This document shows, piece after piece, positions 1 through 7,803 of a stretch of 64,000 nt of DNA. Every line of letters begins with the position of its first letter. Position 1 is the stretch's first letter. Origin of the DNA: CAYYFX01 sp964571855 (GTDB lineage Bacteria; ARS69); assembly GCA_964571855.1 (NCBI GenBank), contig CAZNDO010000001.1:874874-938873 (forward strand), read 5' to 3'. The notes under the pieces are model-generated. The model was not told the DNA's origin. It searched no databases and saw only the letters and a list, made by a program, of their open reading frames with translations. A program made the translations under genes and the position numbers.

Positions 1-1
1 G

Positions 2-217
2 AAGGGGAAGGGCGTGCCGTACGACGAGGTGCAGAAGCTCTCCGCGGAGCGCGCGAACGCCGTCATGCAGGAGCTGGTGAAGCAGTTCAAGTTCGACCCC
101 AACAAGTTCGTCGTGGAGGGGAAGGCGTGGGACGAGCCGGCCGATCCGGAGGATCCCCTGAACCACGCGATGAACCGCCGGGTCGAGATCGCGGTGTACC
201 CGCCCGAGGCCAAGTAG
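2..217 (+). CDS. C-terminal end of an OmpA-domain protein, probably an OmpA-tailed ABC substrate-binding protein (partial)
   Basis: The reading frame is open from the window edge, so this is the last ~71 residues of a longer protein. The tail has the OmpA-like peptidoglycan-binding signature: an LSAERANAV helix, a KFVVEGKAWDEP turn and the closing NRRVEIAVY strand. The next gene is an ABC permease four bases downstream. Fusions of a NitT/TauT-type substrate-binding protein to an OmpA domain next to such permeases are known, so a periplasmic binding protein anchored to peptidoglycan is the likely identity. Only the OmpA part is visible; the binding domain is inferred. Confidence 0.7.
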   Translation, partial: KGKGVPYDEVQKLSAERANAVMQELVKQFKFDPNKFVVEGKAWDEPADPEDPLNHAMNRRVEIAVYPPEAK

Positions 218-221
218 ACGC

Positions 222-1046
222 GTGAGCGGCGCGAAGGCGGGCGGCGGCATGCTGCGCATCCGCGAGCGGATCCCGGCGTGGCAGTCCTGGGCGCTCGGGG
301 CCGTGCCGGTCGCGCTGCTGCTCCTCGTCTGGACGGTGATGACGTGGGGGAAGGAGGCGGAGAGCCGCCTCATCTCCCCCACGATCCTGCCGAGCCCCCG
401 GGAGGTGCTGCTCTCGTTCCGCGAGCTGTGGTTCGAGCGGGCCGTGGCGCGGAACCTCCTGGTGTCGTTCGGGCGGGTGGTCGAGGGCTTCGCGCTGGCG
501 GTGGCGGTGGTCTTCCCGCTCGGCGTGGCCATGGGCGCGTTCACGAAGGTGCGCGCGGCGTTCACGCCCATCTCGGTCTTCGGCGCGTACCTGCCCATCC
601 CCACGCTGGTGCCGCTCACGCTGAGCCTGTTCGGCACCGGCGAGCTGCAGAAGGTGGTGTTCCTGGCGCTGGCGTTCGGCATCTACCTGCTGCCGCTGAT
701 CGCGGCGGCGGTGGAGTCCGTGGAGGACACGTACCTCAAGGGCGCGTACACGCTGGGCGCGAGCCGCCGGCAGATCGTGGGGAAGGTGATGCTGCCGATC
801 GCGTGGCCGCAGATCTGGGAGGCGCTGCGGCTGGGGTTCGGCGTGGGCTGGAGCTACATCCTGCTGGCCGAGATGGTGGACATCGGGAAGGGGTTGGGCG
901 GGATCATCATGACGTCGCAGCGGCGCGGGCCGCGCGAGCACATCTACCTGGTGCTGGTGCTCATCGTCGTCGTGGCGTTCCTCACCGACAAGGCGTGGAT
1001 GGCGGCGGGGAAGCGGCTGTTCCCGTGGAAGGCCGCGCCGCGATGA
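222..1046 (+). CDS. ABC transporter permease, NitT/TauT type
   Basis: A 274-residue inner-membrane permease of the binding-protein-dependent family. Hydrophobic segments lie near residues 24-44, 85-110, 120-165, 205-225 and 245-262. The cytoplasmic EAA-type loop is visible as GASRRQIVGKVMLPIAWPQ, which docks on the ATPase. It starts at GTG four bases after the OmpA-protein stop; an ATG at 250 is an alternative start. Its stop overlaps the start of the ATPase gene (ATGA), so the three genes form one operon. The family carries nitrate, taurine, aliphatic sulfonates or similar anions; the substrate cannot be read from the sequence. Confidence 0.88.
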   Translation: MSGAKAGGGMLRIRERIPAWQSWALGAVPVALLLLVWTVMTWGKEAESRLISPTILPSPREVLLSFRELWFERAVARNLLVSFGRVVEGFALAVAVVFPLGVAMGAFTKVRAAFTPISVFGAYLPIPTLVPLTLSLFGTGELQKVVFLALAFGIYLLPLIAAAVESVEDTYLKGAYTLGASRRQIVGKVMLPIAWPQIWEALRLGFGVGWSYILLAEMVDIGKGLGGIIMTSQRRGPREHIYLVLVLIVVVAFLTDKAWMAAGKRLFPWKAAPR

Positions 1047-1906
1047 CGGCCCCGGCGGCGGGCGGGGCGGCGGCGAAAGCCGCGGCGGTCCCCGCGGTGG
1101 TGGAGTTCCGCGACGTCTCCAAGACGTTCAACCCCGGCACGCCGCGCGCCTTCACCGCGATCAAGGACGTGACGTTCCGCGTGGAGGACAAGCCGGACTA
1201 CGGCGAGTTCATCTCCATCGTGGGCCCGTCGGGCTGCGGGAAGTCCACCATCCTGAACCTGATCCAGGGCTTCGACGACGTGTACCCGCCCACCACCGGC
1301 GACGTGCTGGTGCGGGACCGGAAGGTGGAGGGTCCCGGCCGGGACCGCGGCATGATCTTCCAGAAGTACAGCTCGTTCCCGCACCGCACGGTGCTGCAGA
1401 ACGTGACGCTCGGCCTGGAGATCAACCATGCGGAGCTGGGGATGTCGGCATCCGCGCGGGAGGACCTGGCCGCGACGTGGCTGAAGAAGGTGGGGCTGCA
1501 CGGCCACGAGCACAAGTACCCCGGCCAGCTCTCGGGCGGGCAGCAGCAGCGCGTGGCCATCGCGCGCACGCTGGTGCTGAAGCCGCGCATCATCCTCATG
1601 GACGAGCCCTTCTCGGCGCTGGACGAGCCCACGCGGTGCGACATGCAGCGGCTCATCATGGAGCTGTGGCACGAGGTGCAGGCCACGGTGTTCCTGGTGA
1701 CGCACTCGCTGATCGAGGCCGTGTACCTGGGGGATCGCGTGTGGATCATCACGCGCGCGCCGGGGCGGATCGGCCGGGAGTTCGCGGACATCATCCCGCC
1801 CACGCGGGACGCGGACCCGCTGGCCGTGCAGGAGTCGCCGCCGTTCAAGGCGGCGGTGGCCGAGGTGGGCGAGGCGTTCCGCGCGCTCGAAGCGCAGCGG
1901 GGGTGA
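1043..1906 (+). CDS. ABC transporter ATP-binding protein, NitT/TauT type
   Basis: A 287-residue ATPase that powers the upstream permease. All nucleotide-binding motifs are intact: Walker A GPSGCGKST at 61-69, Q-loop Q107, signature LSGGQ at 163-167, Walker B IILMDEP at 183-189 and switch His221. An insertion around residues 48-56 (EDKPDYGEF) before the Walker A strand is slightly longer than usual. The ATG start overlaps the permease stop by four bases, indicating translational coupling. The next gene begins five bases after the stop. Confidence 0.92.
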   Translation: MTAPAAGGAAAKAAAVPAVVEFRDVSKTFNPGTPRAFTAIKDVTFRVEDKPDYGEFISIVGPSGCGKSTILNLIQGFDDVYPPTTGDVLVRDRKVEGPGRDRGMIFQKYSSFPHRTVLQNVTLGLEINHAELGMSASAREDLAATWLKKVGLHGHEHKYPGQLSGGQQQRVAIARTLVLKPRIILMDEPFSALDEPTRCDMQRLIMELWHEVQATVFLVTHSLIEAVYLGDRVWIITRAPGRIGREFADIIPPTRDADPLAVQESPPFKAAVAEVGEAFRALEAQRG

Positions 1907-1910
1907 CGCC

Positions 1911-2819
1911 GTGGCCGACGCGCCGCTGACCTACTGGGACTACGTGAAGGCGGCGTTCTCGCGCGGGCATCGCGTGCCCGGCATGGGGCGCATGCCCCTC
2001 AACCAGATGGGCCTGTTCGTGTTCGGCCTGCTCGGCATCGCGAACCCGGGCTTCTGGTTCCTGGGCGCGGCGGCGGAGCTGGCGTACCTGGGGACGCTGT
2101 CGTCGAACCCCCGCTTCCAGCGGCTCGTGCAGGGCGAGCGCCTGGAGAAGCGGCAGCAGCGCGTGGACACGCAGGTGCGACGGAGCCTCGCGTCGCTGGA
2201 CCCGGCCTCCTACGAACGCTACCGCCGGCTGCACAACGAGTGCACGCAGATCCTCGGGCTCGCGCCCGCGCGCAACGAGCGGGAGCTGGGCGCCTTGACG
2301 GACATGCGGGCCGGCGGGCTGAACCAGCTCCTGGCCCTGTTCCAGCGCCTGCTCATGTCGCGGCGCGTGATCCTGGCGAACCTGTCCACGCTGGACCGCG
2401 AGGCGCTGGAGGCGGACGTGGCGCGGCTCGCGGAGCGGCTGAAGGAGGCGGGGCCGGACACGCCGCTCGCGCGCTCGCTCTCGGCCACGCACGACATCCA
2501 GACGAAGCGGCTGGCGAACCTGGCGAAGGCGCAGGAGAGCCTGGTGGTGATCGACGCGGAACTCACGCGGATCGAGCAGCAGGTGCGGCTCATCCGCGAG
2601 GAGACCGCGGTGTCCGGCGGACCGGAGGTGCTGTCCTCGCGCCTGGACGCGGTGACCGCCACGCTGGACGAGACCTCGAAGTGGATGGACCAGAACGCGG
2701 AGATCCTGGGCGGGCTGACCGACGACATCGAGCTGGGCGCGCGGCTGCCGGAGCTGGGGCCGGAACCCGGGCCGGAGCGCCCGCCGCCGCCCCCGCGCGG
2801 GAGGCGGCAGCGGGAGTGA
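1911..2819 (+). CDS. Membrane-anchored coiled-coil protein of unknown function
   Basis: A 302-residue protein starting at GTG four bases after the ATPase gene, so probably the fourth member of the ABC operon. Residues ~25-62 form a hydrophobic hairpin (MGLFVFGLLGIANPGFWFLG and onward). The rest is Arg/Glu-rich predicted helix with heptad-like stretches around 170-270, and the end is a proline-rich basic tail. I recognise no domain. The layout (short N-terminal membrane hairpin, long cytoplasmic helical body) resembles XpaC-like proteins that occur beside TelA-type genes, but I see no diagnostic motif, so function is left open. Confidence 0.6.
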   Translation: MADAPLTYWDYVKAAFSRGHRVPGMGRMPLNQMGLFVFGLLGIANPGFWFLGAAAELAYLGTLSSNPRFQRLVQGERLEKRQQRVDTQVRRSLASLDPASYERYRRLHNECTQILGLAPARNERELGALTDMRAGGLNQLLALFQRLLMSRRVILANLSTLDREALEADVARLAERLKEAGPDTPLARSLSATHDIQTKRLANLAKAQESLVVIDAELTRIEQQVRLIREETAVSGGPEVLSSRLDAVTATLDETSKWMDQNAEILGGLTDDIELGARLPELGPEPGPERPPPPPRGRRQRE

Positions 2820-2926
2820 CGGCGGCGACCTGACGTTGCTCAGCGCGCCGGCTGACCTCCGGCATGGCCGCCGCGATGCGCCCGGTGCAGCTTCGTGACG
2901 CGTCAACTTCCCGGAGGAGGCGCGTC

Positions 2927-3376
2927 ATGTCGTCCCGTCGCAGGAACGCGTTCATCGGCATCATCCCGATCGCGGCGCTCGGCGCGGCCGGTTGCGCCGG
3001 CCCCGCCGGCCCGTCGCCGGGCGAGATCACGGGCACCTGGAACGCCACGCGGATCGAGTACGTGAGCAAGGCCACGAGCGAGACCGTGGACGCCGTGCCG
3101 CTCGGCTGGGCGGCCGCCCTGGTCCTCAACGCGGACGCCACCTTCGTCTTCACGCTCACGCCGGCCGGGGAAGCGCCGCAGGTGCTCTCGTCGAACTGGG
3201 AGCTGGACGGCGACCTGCTGCGTCTCGTGTTCCCCGGCGGCGGCGTGATCGCGTGGGACGCGGCGCTGCAGGGCGACGTGCTGGAGCTGACGGGGGCCGA
3301 CGGCGCCTACGACTTCGACGCCGACGGCACGATGGACCCCGCCAAGCAGAACATCACGCTGACCCGCGCGCCGTGA
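2927..3376 (+). CDS. Small lipocalin-like lipoprotein
   Basis: 149 residues. The ATG at 2927 is chosen because a GGAGGAGG ribosome site precedes it and because it yields a lipoprotein signal: basic MSSRRR, a hydrophobic core, then ALGAAGC with the lipidated cysteine at 23. The mature part begins GTWNATRIEY and alternates short strands (FVFTLTP, LRLVFPGG, LELTG), the look of a small lipocalin-like beta-barrel that often starts with GTW. The ligand is unknown. It converges with the minus-strand gene at 3384, only seven bases separating the stops. Confidence 0.65.
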   Translation: MSSRRRNAFIGIIPIAALGAAGCAGPAGPSPGEITGTWNATRIEYVSKATSETVDAVPLGWAAALVLNADATFVFTLTPAGEAPQVLSSNWELDGDLLRLVFPGGGVIAWDAALQGDVLELTGADGAYDFDADGTMDPAKQNITLTRAP

Positions 3377-3383
3377 GCGCGCG

Positions 3384-3944
3384 CTACTTCGGCCAGAGCC
3401 AGCCGAACGTGCCCGCGGTGAGGAAGGCGTAGATGAGGCCGTCCAGCGTGTACTTCACGCTCATGGACCACGGGCGCCTGTACCAGATGGACATCTGCCA
3501 GAGCGCCACCGTGTAGCCGATGAACGACGTGGCGCCGGCGAAGCGGAAGACGTCCAGGTAGTGCGCGCCCGGCGCGAGCGCGCGACCGGCGATGTACGCG
3601 GCGAAGAAGCCCACGACCGCGCAGTACACGAACCACGTGGCCAGGTTCTTCCCCATGGTGAACGGCCCGTTCGGCATCACCGTGAGCATCATCACGGGAC
3701 CCTGCTGCAGCTTCTCGGCGAACTCGGGCGTGCGCATCTCCGCGCCGCTGGACGCGCGCGGCATCATGTAGTCGCCCGGCGGGATGGCCAGCGGGCGCAG
3801 CGCGTCCCGCACCTTGTCCTCGTTCGGGAGCTTCGGGTAGTCCGTGCGGTGCCAGAGCGGACCCATGTGCAGGATGGAGCTGGCAACGAACACGATCACG
3901 GCGGACACGAGCGTGGGCACGAGCAGGGAATCGAGACCGGTCAT
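3384..3944 (-). CDS. Four-helix integral membrane protein, unknown function
   Basis: 186 residues. The start at 3944 is supported by an AGGAGG site a few bases upstream; a longer frame to 4106 is low-complexity and not needed. Hydrophobic segments lie at about residues 5-25, 100-122, 138-152 and 168-184, with a ~75-residue loop between the first two that carries GDYMMPR and a PVMMLTVMPNGPF stretch. Similar small proteins with that MPxGP loop are annotated only as hypothetical membrane proteins. No catalytic motif is seen. Confidence 0.6.
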   Translation of the reverse strand: MTGLDSLLVPTLVSAVIVFVASSILHMGPLWHRTDYPKLPNEDKVRDALRPLAIPPGDYMMPRASSGAEMRTPEFAEKLQQGPVMMLTVMPNGPFTMGKNLATWFVYCAVVGFFAAYIAGRALAPGAHYLDVFRFAGATSFIGYTVALWQMSIWYRRPWSMSVKYTLDGLIYAFLTAGTFGWLWPK

Positions 3945-4147
3945 CGCGGCCCTCCTGGGGTGGGGGAACGGGCGGGAGGGTAGCGCGAAGCGTCCGTGCC
4001 ACCAAGGGCCACCGGGTGGCCGGCGATCGGCCGGGGGGGGCACCCGCGGCGGCGTCCCGCCGGCGAGCGACGGTTGCCGGATCCCGGGGAGCGCCGGCGG
4101 GTTCATTCCGCGTTCGCCTCGACCCGTCCACTCCCTGGGGGTCCACC

Positions 4148-4624
4148 GTGTTGCCAGTCCGTCTGCTGCTCCCGCTCCTTCCCCTGCTGCTCGCGGCGGC
4201 CGACCCGGCGGCGGCCGGGGAGCCCGGGGAGCGGGTCTTCACCGTGCATCTGGGCAACGCCGTCACGCACCACCGGGACCGACCGGATCACAACAACCGC
4301 CCACGCCTCGTGGGGCTGGAGGTACGGCGCGAGGACGACTGGCTCGCCGGGGCGGCCACCTTCCGGAACTCCTATCGGCAGCGCTCGGCCTACACGTTCC
4401 TCGGGCGTCGATTCGAGGGGGCCCACGGCCGGCTCTACGGGAAGGTGACCGGCGGCCTGCTCGTGGGTTACCGTGGCGAGCACCGCGACAAGATCCCGCT
4501 GAACCGCTTCGGCGTGGCGCCTGCCGTGATTCCGTCCGCGGGAGTGCAGGTGCGACGCTACAGCGGGGAACTGGTCGTGCTCGCGGCGTCCGCCCTCATG
4601 CTCAACGTGGGGGTCACGTTCTGA
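4148..4624 (+). CDS. Putative small outer-membrane beta-barrel protein (PagP-like family look-alike)
   Basis: 158 residues starting at GTG with a clear signal peptide (LPVRLLLPLLPLLLAAADPAAAG). The mature part alternates short beta strands with tight turns. It shows a pattern used by small PagP-like or sn-glycerol-3-phosphate-transporter-annotated barrels: SNG-type HHxxxxxDHNNRPRLVGLEV, then FRNSYRQRSAYTFLG, then a G-rich VTGGLLVGYRG strand, and a final hydrophobic strand ending in phenylalanine (VGVTF), a typical outer-membrane C-terminus. It lies 14 bases before the AAA ATPase gene. The family assignment is tentative; export and beta-rich character are well supported. Confidence 0.5.
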   Translation: MLPVRLLLPLLPLLLAAADPAAAGEPGERVFTVHLGNAVTHHRDRPDHNNRPRLVGLEVRREDDWLAGAATFRNSYRQRSAYTFLGRRFEGAHGRLYGKVTGGLLVGYRGEHRDKIPLNRFGVAPAVIPSAGVQVRRYSGELVVLAASALMLNVGVTF

Positions 4625-4638
4625 GCCCGGAGGTGCCC

Positions 4639-6495
4639 ATGCACGCGGAGTCCGCCGCCCCGTCCGCCGCGCCGCCGTCGCCGTCCGCACCCTTTCCCGC
4701 GTGGGCGCGCGAGATGCGCGAGCTGTTCCGCGCCGGCACCACCAGCCAGTTCATGCTGCACGGCAACATCTTCGACCTCGTCCCCTCGCCGGACGGCAAG
4801 GACTTCCTGCCGCTGCGGCAGTACCTCACGGAGGTGATGTTCGATCCCTTCGAGGTCGTGGTGCAGTACGACCGGGGCAAGGGCATCCGCGTGCGCAAGG
4901 GGATGGAGGCGTTCCACCGGTTCCTCAAGGCGTTCGACACGTTCCAGGGGACGTCCTGGGCGTCGCTGCCGGCGGAAGGGGACGACAAGCTGGAGGGGCT
5001 GGCGCTGGCCGGGCAGCTCCCGCGGGATCCGAAGCGCGCGCTGGAGCTGATCGACCGCTTCCTCCGCGGCGCCCTCGCGCGCACGAAGGCGGAGAACGGG
5101 AAGACCGTGGCGGATCCCATGCGCGTGGCGGTGATCCTGGATTACGCGCACTTCATCGCGCCGCAGGGCGACCCGCTGTACATGGCGGATCTCAGCCAGA
5201 CGCTCATCCAGATCGTGGACTGGGGGTCCGACCCCGCCGTGACCGGCGCGTTCGTGGCCACCGTACTGATCACGGAGAACCTGGCGGACCTGAACCGGCA
5301 GCTCGTGGAGAGCCCGTACAGCGCGAAGCTCCGGATCGAGCTGCCGCAGGCGGAGGAGTTGCGCGCCTTCGTGGAGCACGCCACCGCGGACGTCGCGGAC
5401 TTCGCCGCGGCGTGCGAGGTGCCGCGCGAGACGCTGGCTTCGCGGCTCGTGGGGCTGTCGCGCGTGTCCGTGCGCACCATGCTGCGGCGCGCGGTCTCGT
5501 CGGGCGAGCGCATCACCGGCGCCTACCTCACGAAGGTGAAGAAGGAGATCATCGAGAAGGAGGCGTTCGGGCGGCTGGAGTTCCTGGAGTCGAAGCGCAC
5601 GCTGGACGACGTGGCCGGGCACGACGAGGCCAAGGCGTGGCTGCGCCAGGACGCGGTGCTGCTGCGCAAGGGCGTGACCGCGGCCATCCCCATGGGCTAC
5701 CTCTTGACCGGCCGCATCGGCACCGGCAAGACCTACCTGGTGGAGTGCCTGGCCGGCGAGATCGGGATCCCGTGCGTGGAGCTCAAGAACTTCCGCGAGA
5801 AGTGGGTGGGCGCCACCGAGGGGAACCTGGAGAAGGTGTTCCACATCCTGCACGCGCTGGGGCAGGTCATCGTCTTCGTGGACGAGGCGGACCAGGCCAT
5901 GGGCAAGCGCGGCGGCGACGACGGGGACTCCGGGTTGTCCGGCCGCATCTACGCGATGATGGCGAAGGAGATGAGCGACACGAGGAACCGCGGGAGGATC
6001 ATCTGGATCTTCGCCACGTCGCGGCCGGACCTCCTGGAGGTGGACCTGAAGCGGCAGGGGCGCCTGGACGTGCACATCCCGCTCTTCCCGCCGGGGACGA
6101 AGGAGGGGCGCGCCGCGCTCTTCGCGGCGATGGCGCGCAAGCTCCGCGTGCCGATCAAGCCGGAGGAGCTGCCGGAGCTTCCGGCGAACGACGGGCTCGG
6201 CGGCAACGAGATGGAAGGCATCCTCGTGCGCGCACTGCGCGTGTTCGAGACCCAGGGCGAGGCGCGCGGCGATGCGAAGGAAGGTCCGGGCGCGCCGGGG
6301 AAGTCCCTGCCGGACGTGATCCGCGAGGTGATCAAGGACGTGCGTCCCTCCGCGCACACGGAGCGCCTGGAGCTGATGGACATGCTGGCCGTGAAGGAGT
6401 GCACGGACACGCGCTTCCTGCCGGAGCGCTTCCGCAAGCTGGTGGCCGCCGACGTGAACGAGCGCATCGCGCGGCTCAAGGCGGCGATCGAGTAG
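4639..6495 (+). CDS. AAA-family ATPase with a degenerate N-terminal ATPase-like half
   Basis: 618 residues; the ATG at 4639 follows a GGAGG site. The C-terminal half is a complete AAA module: Walker A GRIGTGKT at 358-365, Walker B VIVFVDEAD at 410-418, a sensor strand IIWIFATSRPD near 454-463 and the arginine-finger region RQGRLD near 472-476. The N-terminal half (FMLHGNIFDLV near 38-48, VAVILDYAHFI near 163-173) looks like a second ATPase core that lacks a P-loop lysine, so it may be regulatory. The role is not evident; cytosolic remodelling of a partner complex is the usual function. It lies 14 bases after the outer-membrane-like gene. Confidence 0.75.
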   Translation: MHAESAAPSAAPPSPSAPFPAWAREMRELFRAGTTSQFMLHGNIFDLVPSPDGKDFLPLRQYLTEVMFDPFEVVVQYDRGKGIRVRKGMEAFHRFLKAFDTFQGTSWASLPAEGDDKLEGLALAGQLPRDPKRALELIDRFLRGALARTKAENGKTVADPMRVAVILDYAHFIAPQGDPLYMADLSQTLIQIVDWGSDPAVTGAFVATVLITENLADLNRQLVESPYSAKLRIELPQAEELRAFVEHATADVADFAAACEVPRETLASRLVGLSRVSVRTMLRRAVSSGERITGAYLTKVKKEIIEKEAFGRLEFLESKRTLDDVAGHDEAKAWLRQDAVLLRKGVTAAIPMGYLLTGRIGTGKTYLVECLAGEIGIPCVELKNFREKWVGATEGNLEKVFHILHALGQVIVFVDEADQAMGKRGGDDGDSGLSGRIYAMMAKEMSDTRNRGRIIWIFATSRPDLLEVDLKRQGRLDVHIPLFPPGTKEGRAALFAAMARKLRVPIKPEELPELPANDGLGGNEMEGILVRALRVFETQGEARGDAKEGPGAPGKSLPDVIREVIKDVRPSAHTERLELMDMLAVKECTDTRFLPERFRKLVAADVNERIARLKAAIE

Positions 6496-6550
6496 CGTCC
6501 GGCCCGGGGACGGATCGCCGGGCGGCGCGGCGGGGACCGATGGGGGCGGA

Positions 6551-6570
6551 TTGAGAATCGCATTGACAAT
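6551..6570. promoter_or_regulatory. Fur-box-like inverted repeat with embedded TTGACA
   Basis: TTGAGAAT-CGC-ATTGACAA is an 8-3-8 imperfect inverted repeat (6 of 8 positions pair) ending 28 bases before the ATG of the DUF4143-type ATPase. It is the only A+T-rich patch nearby and resembles Fur/PerR-type boxes. TTGACA at 6563-6568 could be a -35 element, but the matching -10 (GATCTT, 6586-6591) is weak. Confidence 0.4.
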
Positions 6571-6597
6571 CAGCCCCACACGACCGATCTTCCCGGC

Positions 6598-7800
6598 ATG
6601 ATCCGCCGCGACCTCGAGCCCCGCCTCCGGGCGCTGGCCCGGAAGTTCCCCATCGTGACCGTCACGGGGCCCCGCCAGTCGGGCAAGACGACACTTTGCC
6701 GGGCCGTCTTCGGGGGGCTCCCGTACGTGTCCCTCGAGGCACCGGACATCCGCGCGTACGCGCAGGAGGATCCCCGCGGCTTCCTGGAGGGGTACCGGGA
6801 AGGCGCGGTCCTGGATGAGATCCACCGGGCGCCCGACCTGCTCTCGTACCTGCAGCCGCTGGTGGATGCCCGTCCGGAGGCCCGGGGCAGGTTCGTCCTG
6901 ACCGGATCCGCGAACTTCGCCCTCCTGCAGTCCCTGGGGCAGACGCTGGCCGGACGAACGGCCCTGCTGGAGCTGCTGCCGCTCGGACTTGCGGAGACAC
7001 GCCGCTTCGAGGGCGCGCCGGATGATCCGTGGGCGCTGCTGGTGCGGGGCAGCTACCCCGCGACCTACGACCGGGACCTCGACTCCGGGGACTGGTACCC
7101 GAGCTACGTGGCCACGTACCTCGAGCGCGACGTGCGCGCGCTGCTGAACGTGGGCGACCTGGTCGCCTTCCAGACGTTTCTCCGCCTGTGCGCGGGGCGG
7201 GTGGCGCAGCTCGTGAACCTGTCGTCACTGGGCGCGGATGCCGGGATCACGCACAACACGGCGAAGGCGTGGCTATCGGTCCTGGAGGCGGGGTACGTGG
7301 CCTGGCGCCTGCCGCCGCTGCACGCCAACGTCGCGAAGCGACTCGTGAAGACGCCGAAGCTGCACTTCCTGGACGCCGGCCTGGTCTGCCACCTCCTCGG
7401 CATCCGATCCGCGCGGCAGCTCCTCGATCATCCGCTGCGCGGTCCGATCTTCGAGACGTGGGTGGCCGCCGAGATCCGGAAGGCGCGCGCGCATCGCGGG
7501 CTCGGCGCCGATCCGCTGGCGTTCTACCGGGATCGGCGCGGCGCGGAGGTCGATCTGGTTGTCGAGACCGCGGCGGAGATCCTGGCGGTGGAGTGCAAGA
7601 GCGGCGCGACCGTCGCCGCGGACTCGCTCGCCGGACTGGAGGCGTTCGCGGGCGTCATGCGCACCGCGTCGCCCGCGCGGAAGGTCCGCGGCTTCCTCGT
7701 CTACCCGGGACGGGAGAAGCAGAAGCGCGCGGCCGGCTCGGTCGTGCCGTGGACGGCGATGGACCGCGCGAGATGGTGGGACCCCGAGGAGGTCGGCTGA
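6598..7800 (+). CDS. AAA_14/DUF4143 family ATPase
   Basis: 400 residues. The N-terminal AAA_14 domain has the family's opening pattern: IVTVTGPRQSGKTT as Walker A (residues ~19-32), GAVLDEIHRAPDLL as Walker B (~68-82) and RFVLTGSANFALL as sensor 1 (~98-110). The C-terminal DUF4143 region follows, ending in an FYRDRRGAEVDLVVE...AVECKSG stretch with the D-x-V-x(n)-E-x-K arrangement of restriction-endonuclease-like folds. Such proteins are widespread, often in defence islands or near toxin-antitoxin genes; biochemical roles are poorly known. Length is normal and nothing is broken. Confidence 0.85.
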   Translation: MIRRDLEPRLRALARKFPIVTVTGPRQSGKTTLCRAVFGGLPYVSLEAPDIRAYAQEDPRGFLEGYREGAVLDEIHRAPDLLSYLQPLVDARPEARGRFVLTGSANFALLQSLGQTLAGRTALLELLPLGLAETRRFEGAPDDPWALLVRGSYPATYDRDLDSGDWYPSYVATYLERDVRALLNVGDLVAFQTFLRLCAGRVAQLVNLSSLGADAGITHNTAKAWLSVLEAGYVAWRLPPLHANVAKRLVKTPKLHFLDAGLVCHLLGIRSARQLLDHPLRGPIFETWVAAEIRKARAHRGLGADPLAFYRDRRGAEVDLVVETAAEILAVECKSGATVAADSLAGLEAFAGVMRTASPARKVRGFLVYPGREKQKRAAGSVVPWTAMDRARWWDPEEVG

Positions 7801-7803
7801 GCG

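Noticed and set aside
3844..4638. An N-terminal extension of the AAA ATPase back to 3844
   Set aside because: The extension overlaps two other genes, is Arg/Pro/Gly-rich, and a good ribosome site precedes the internal ATG at 4639.
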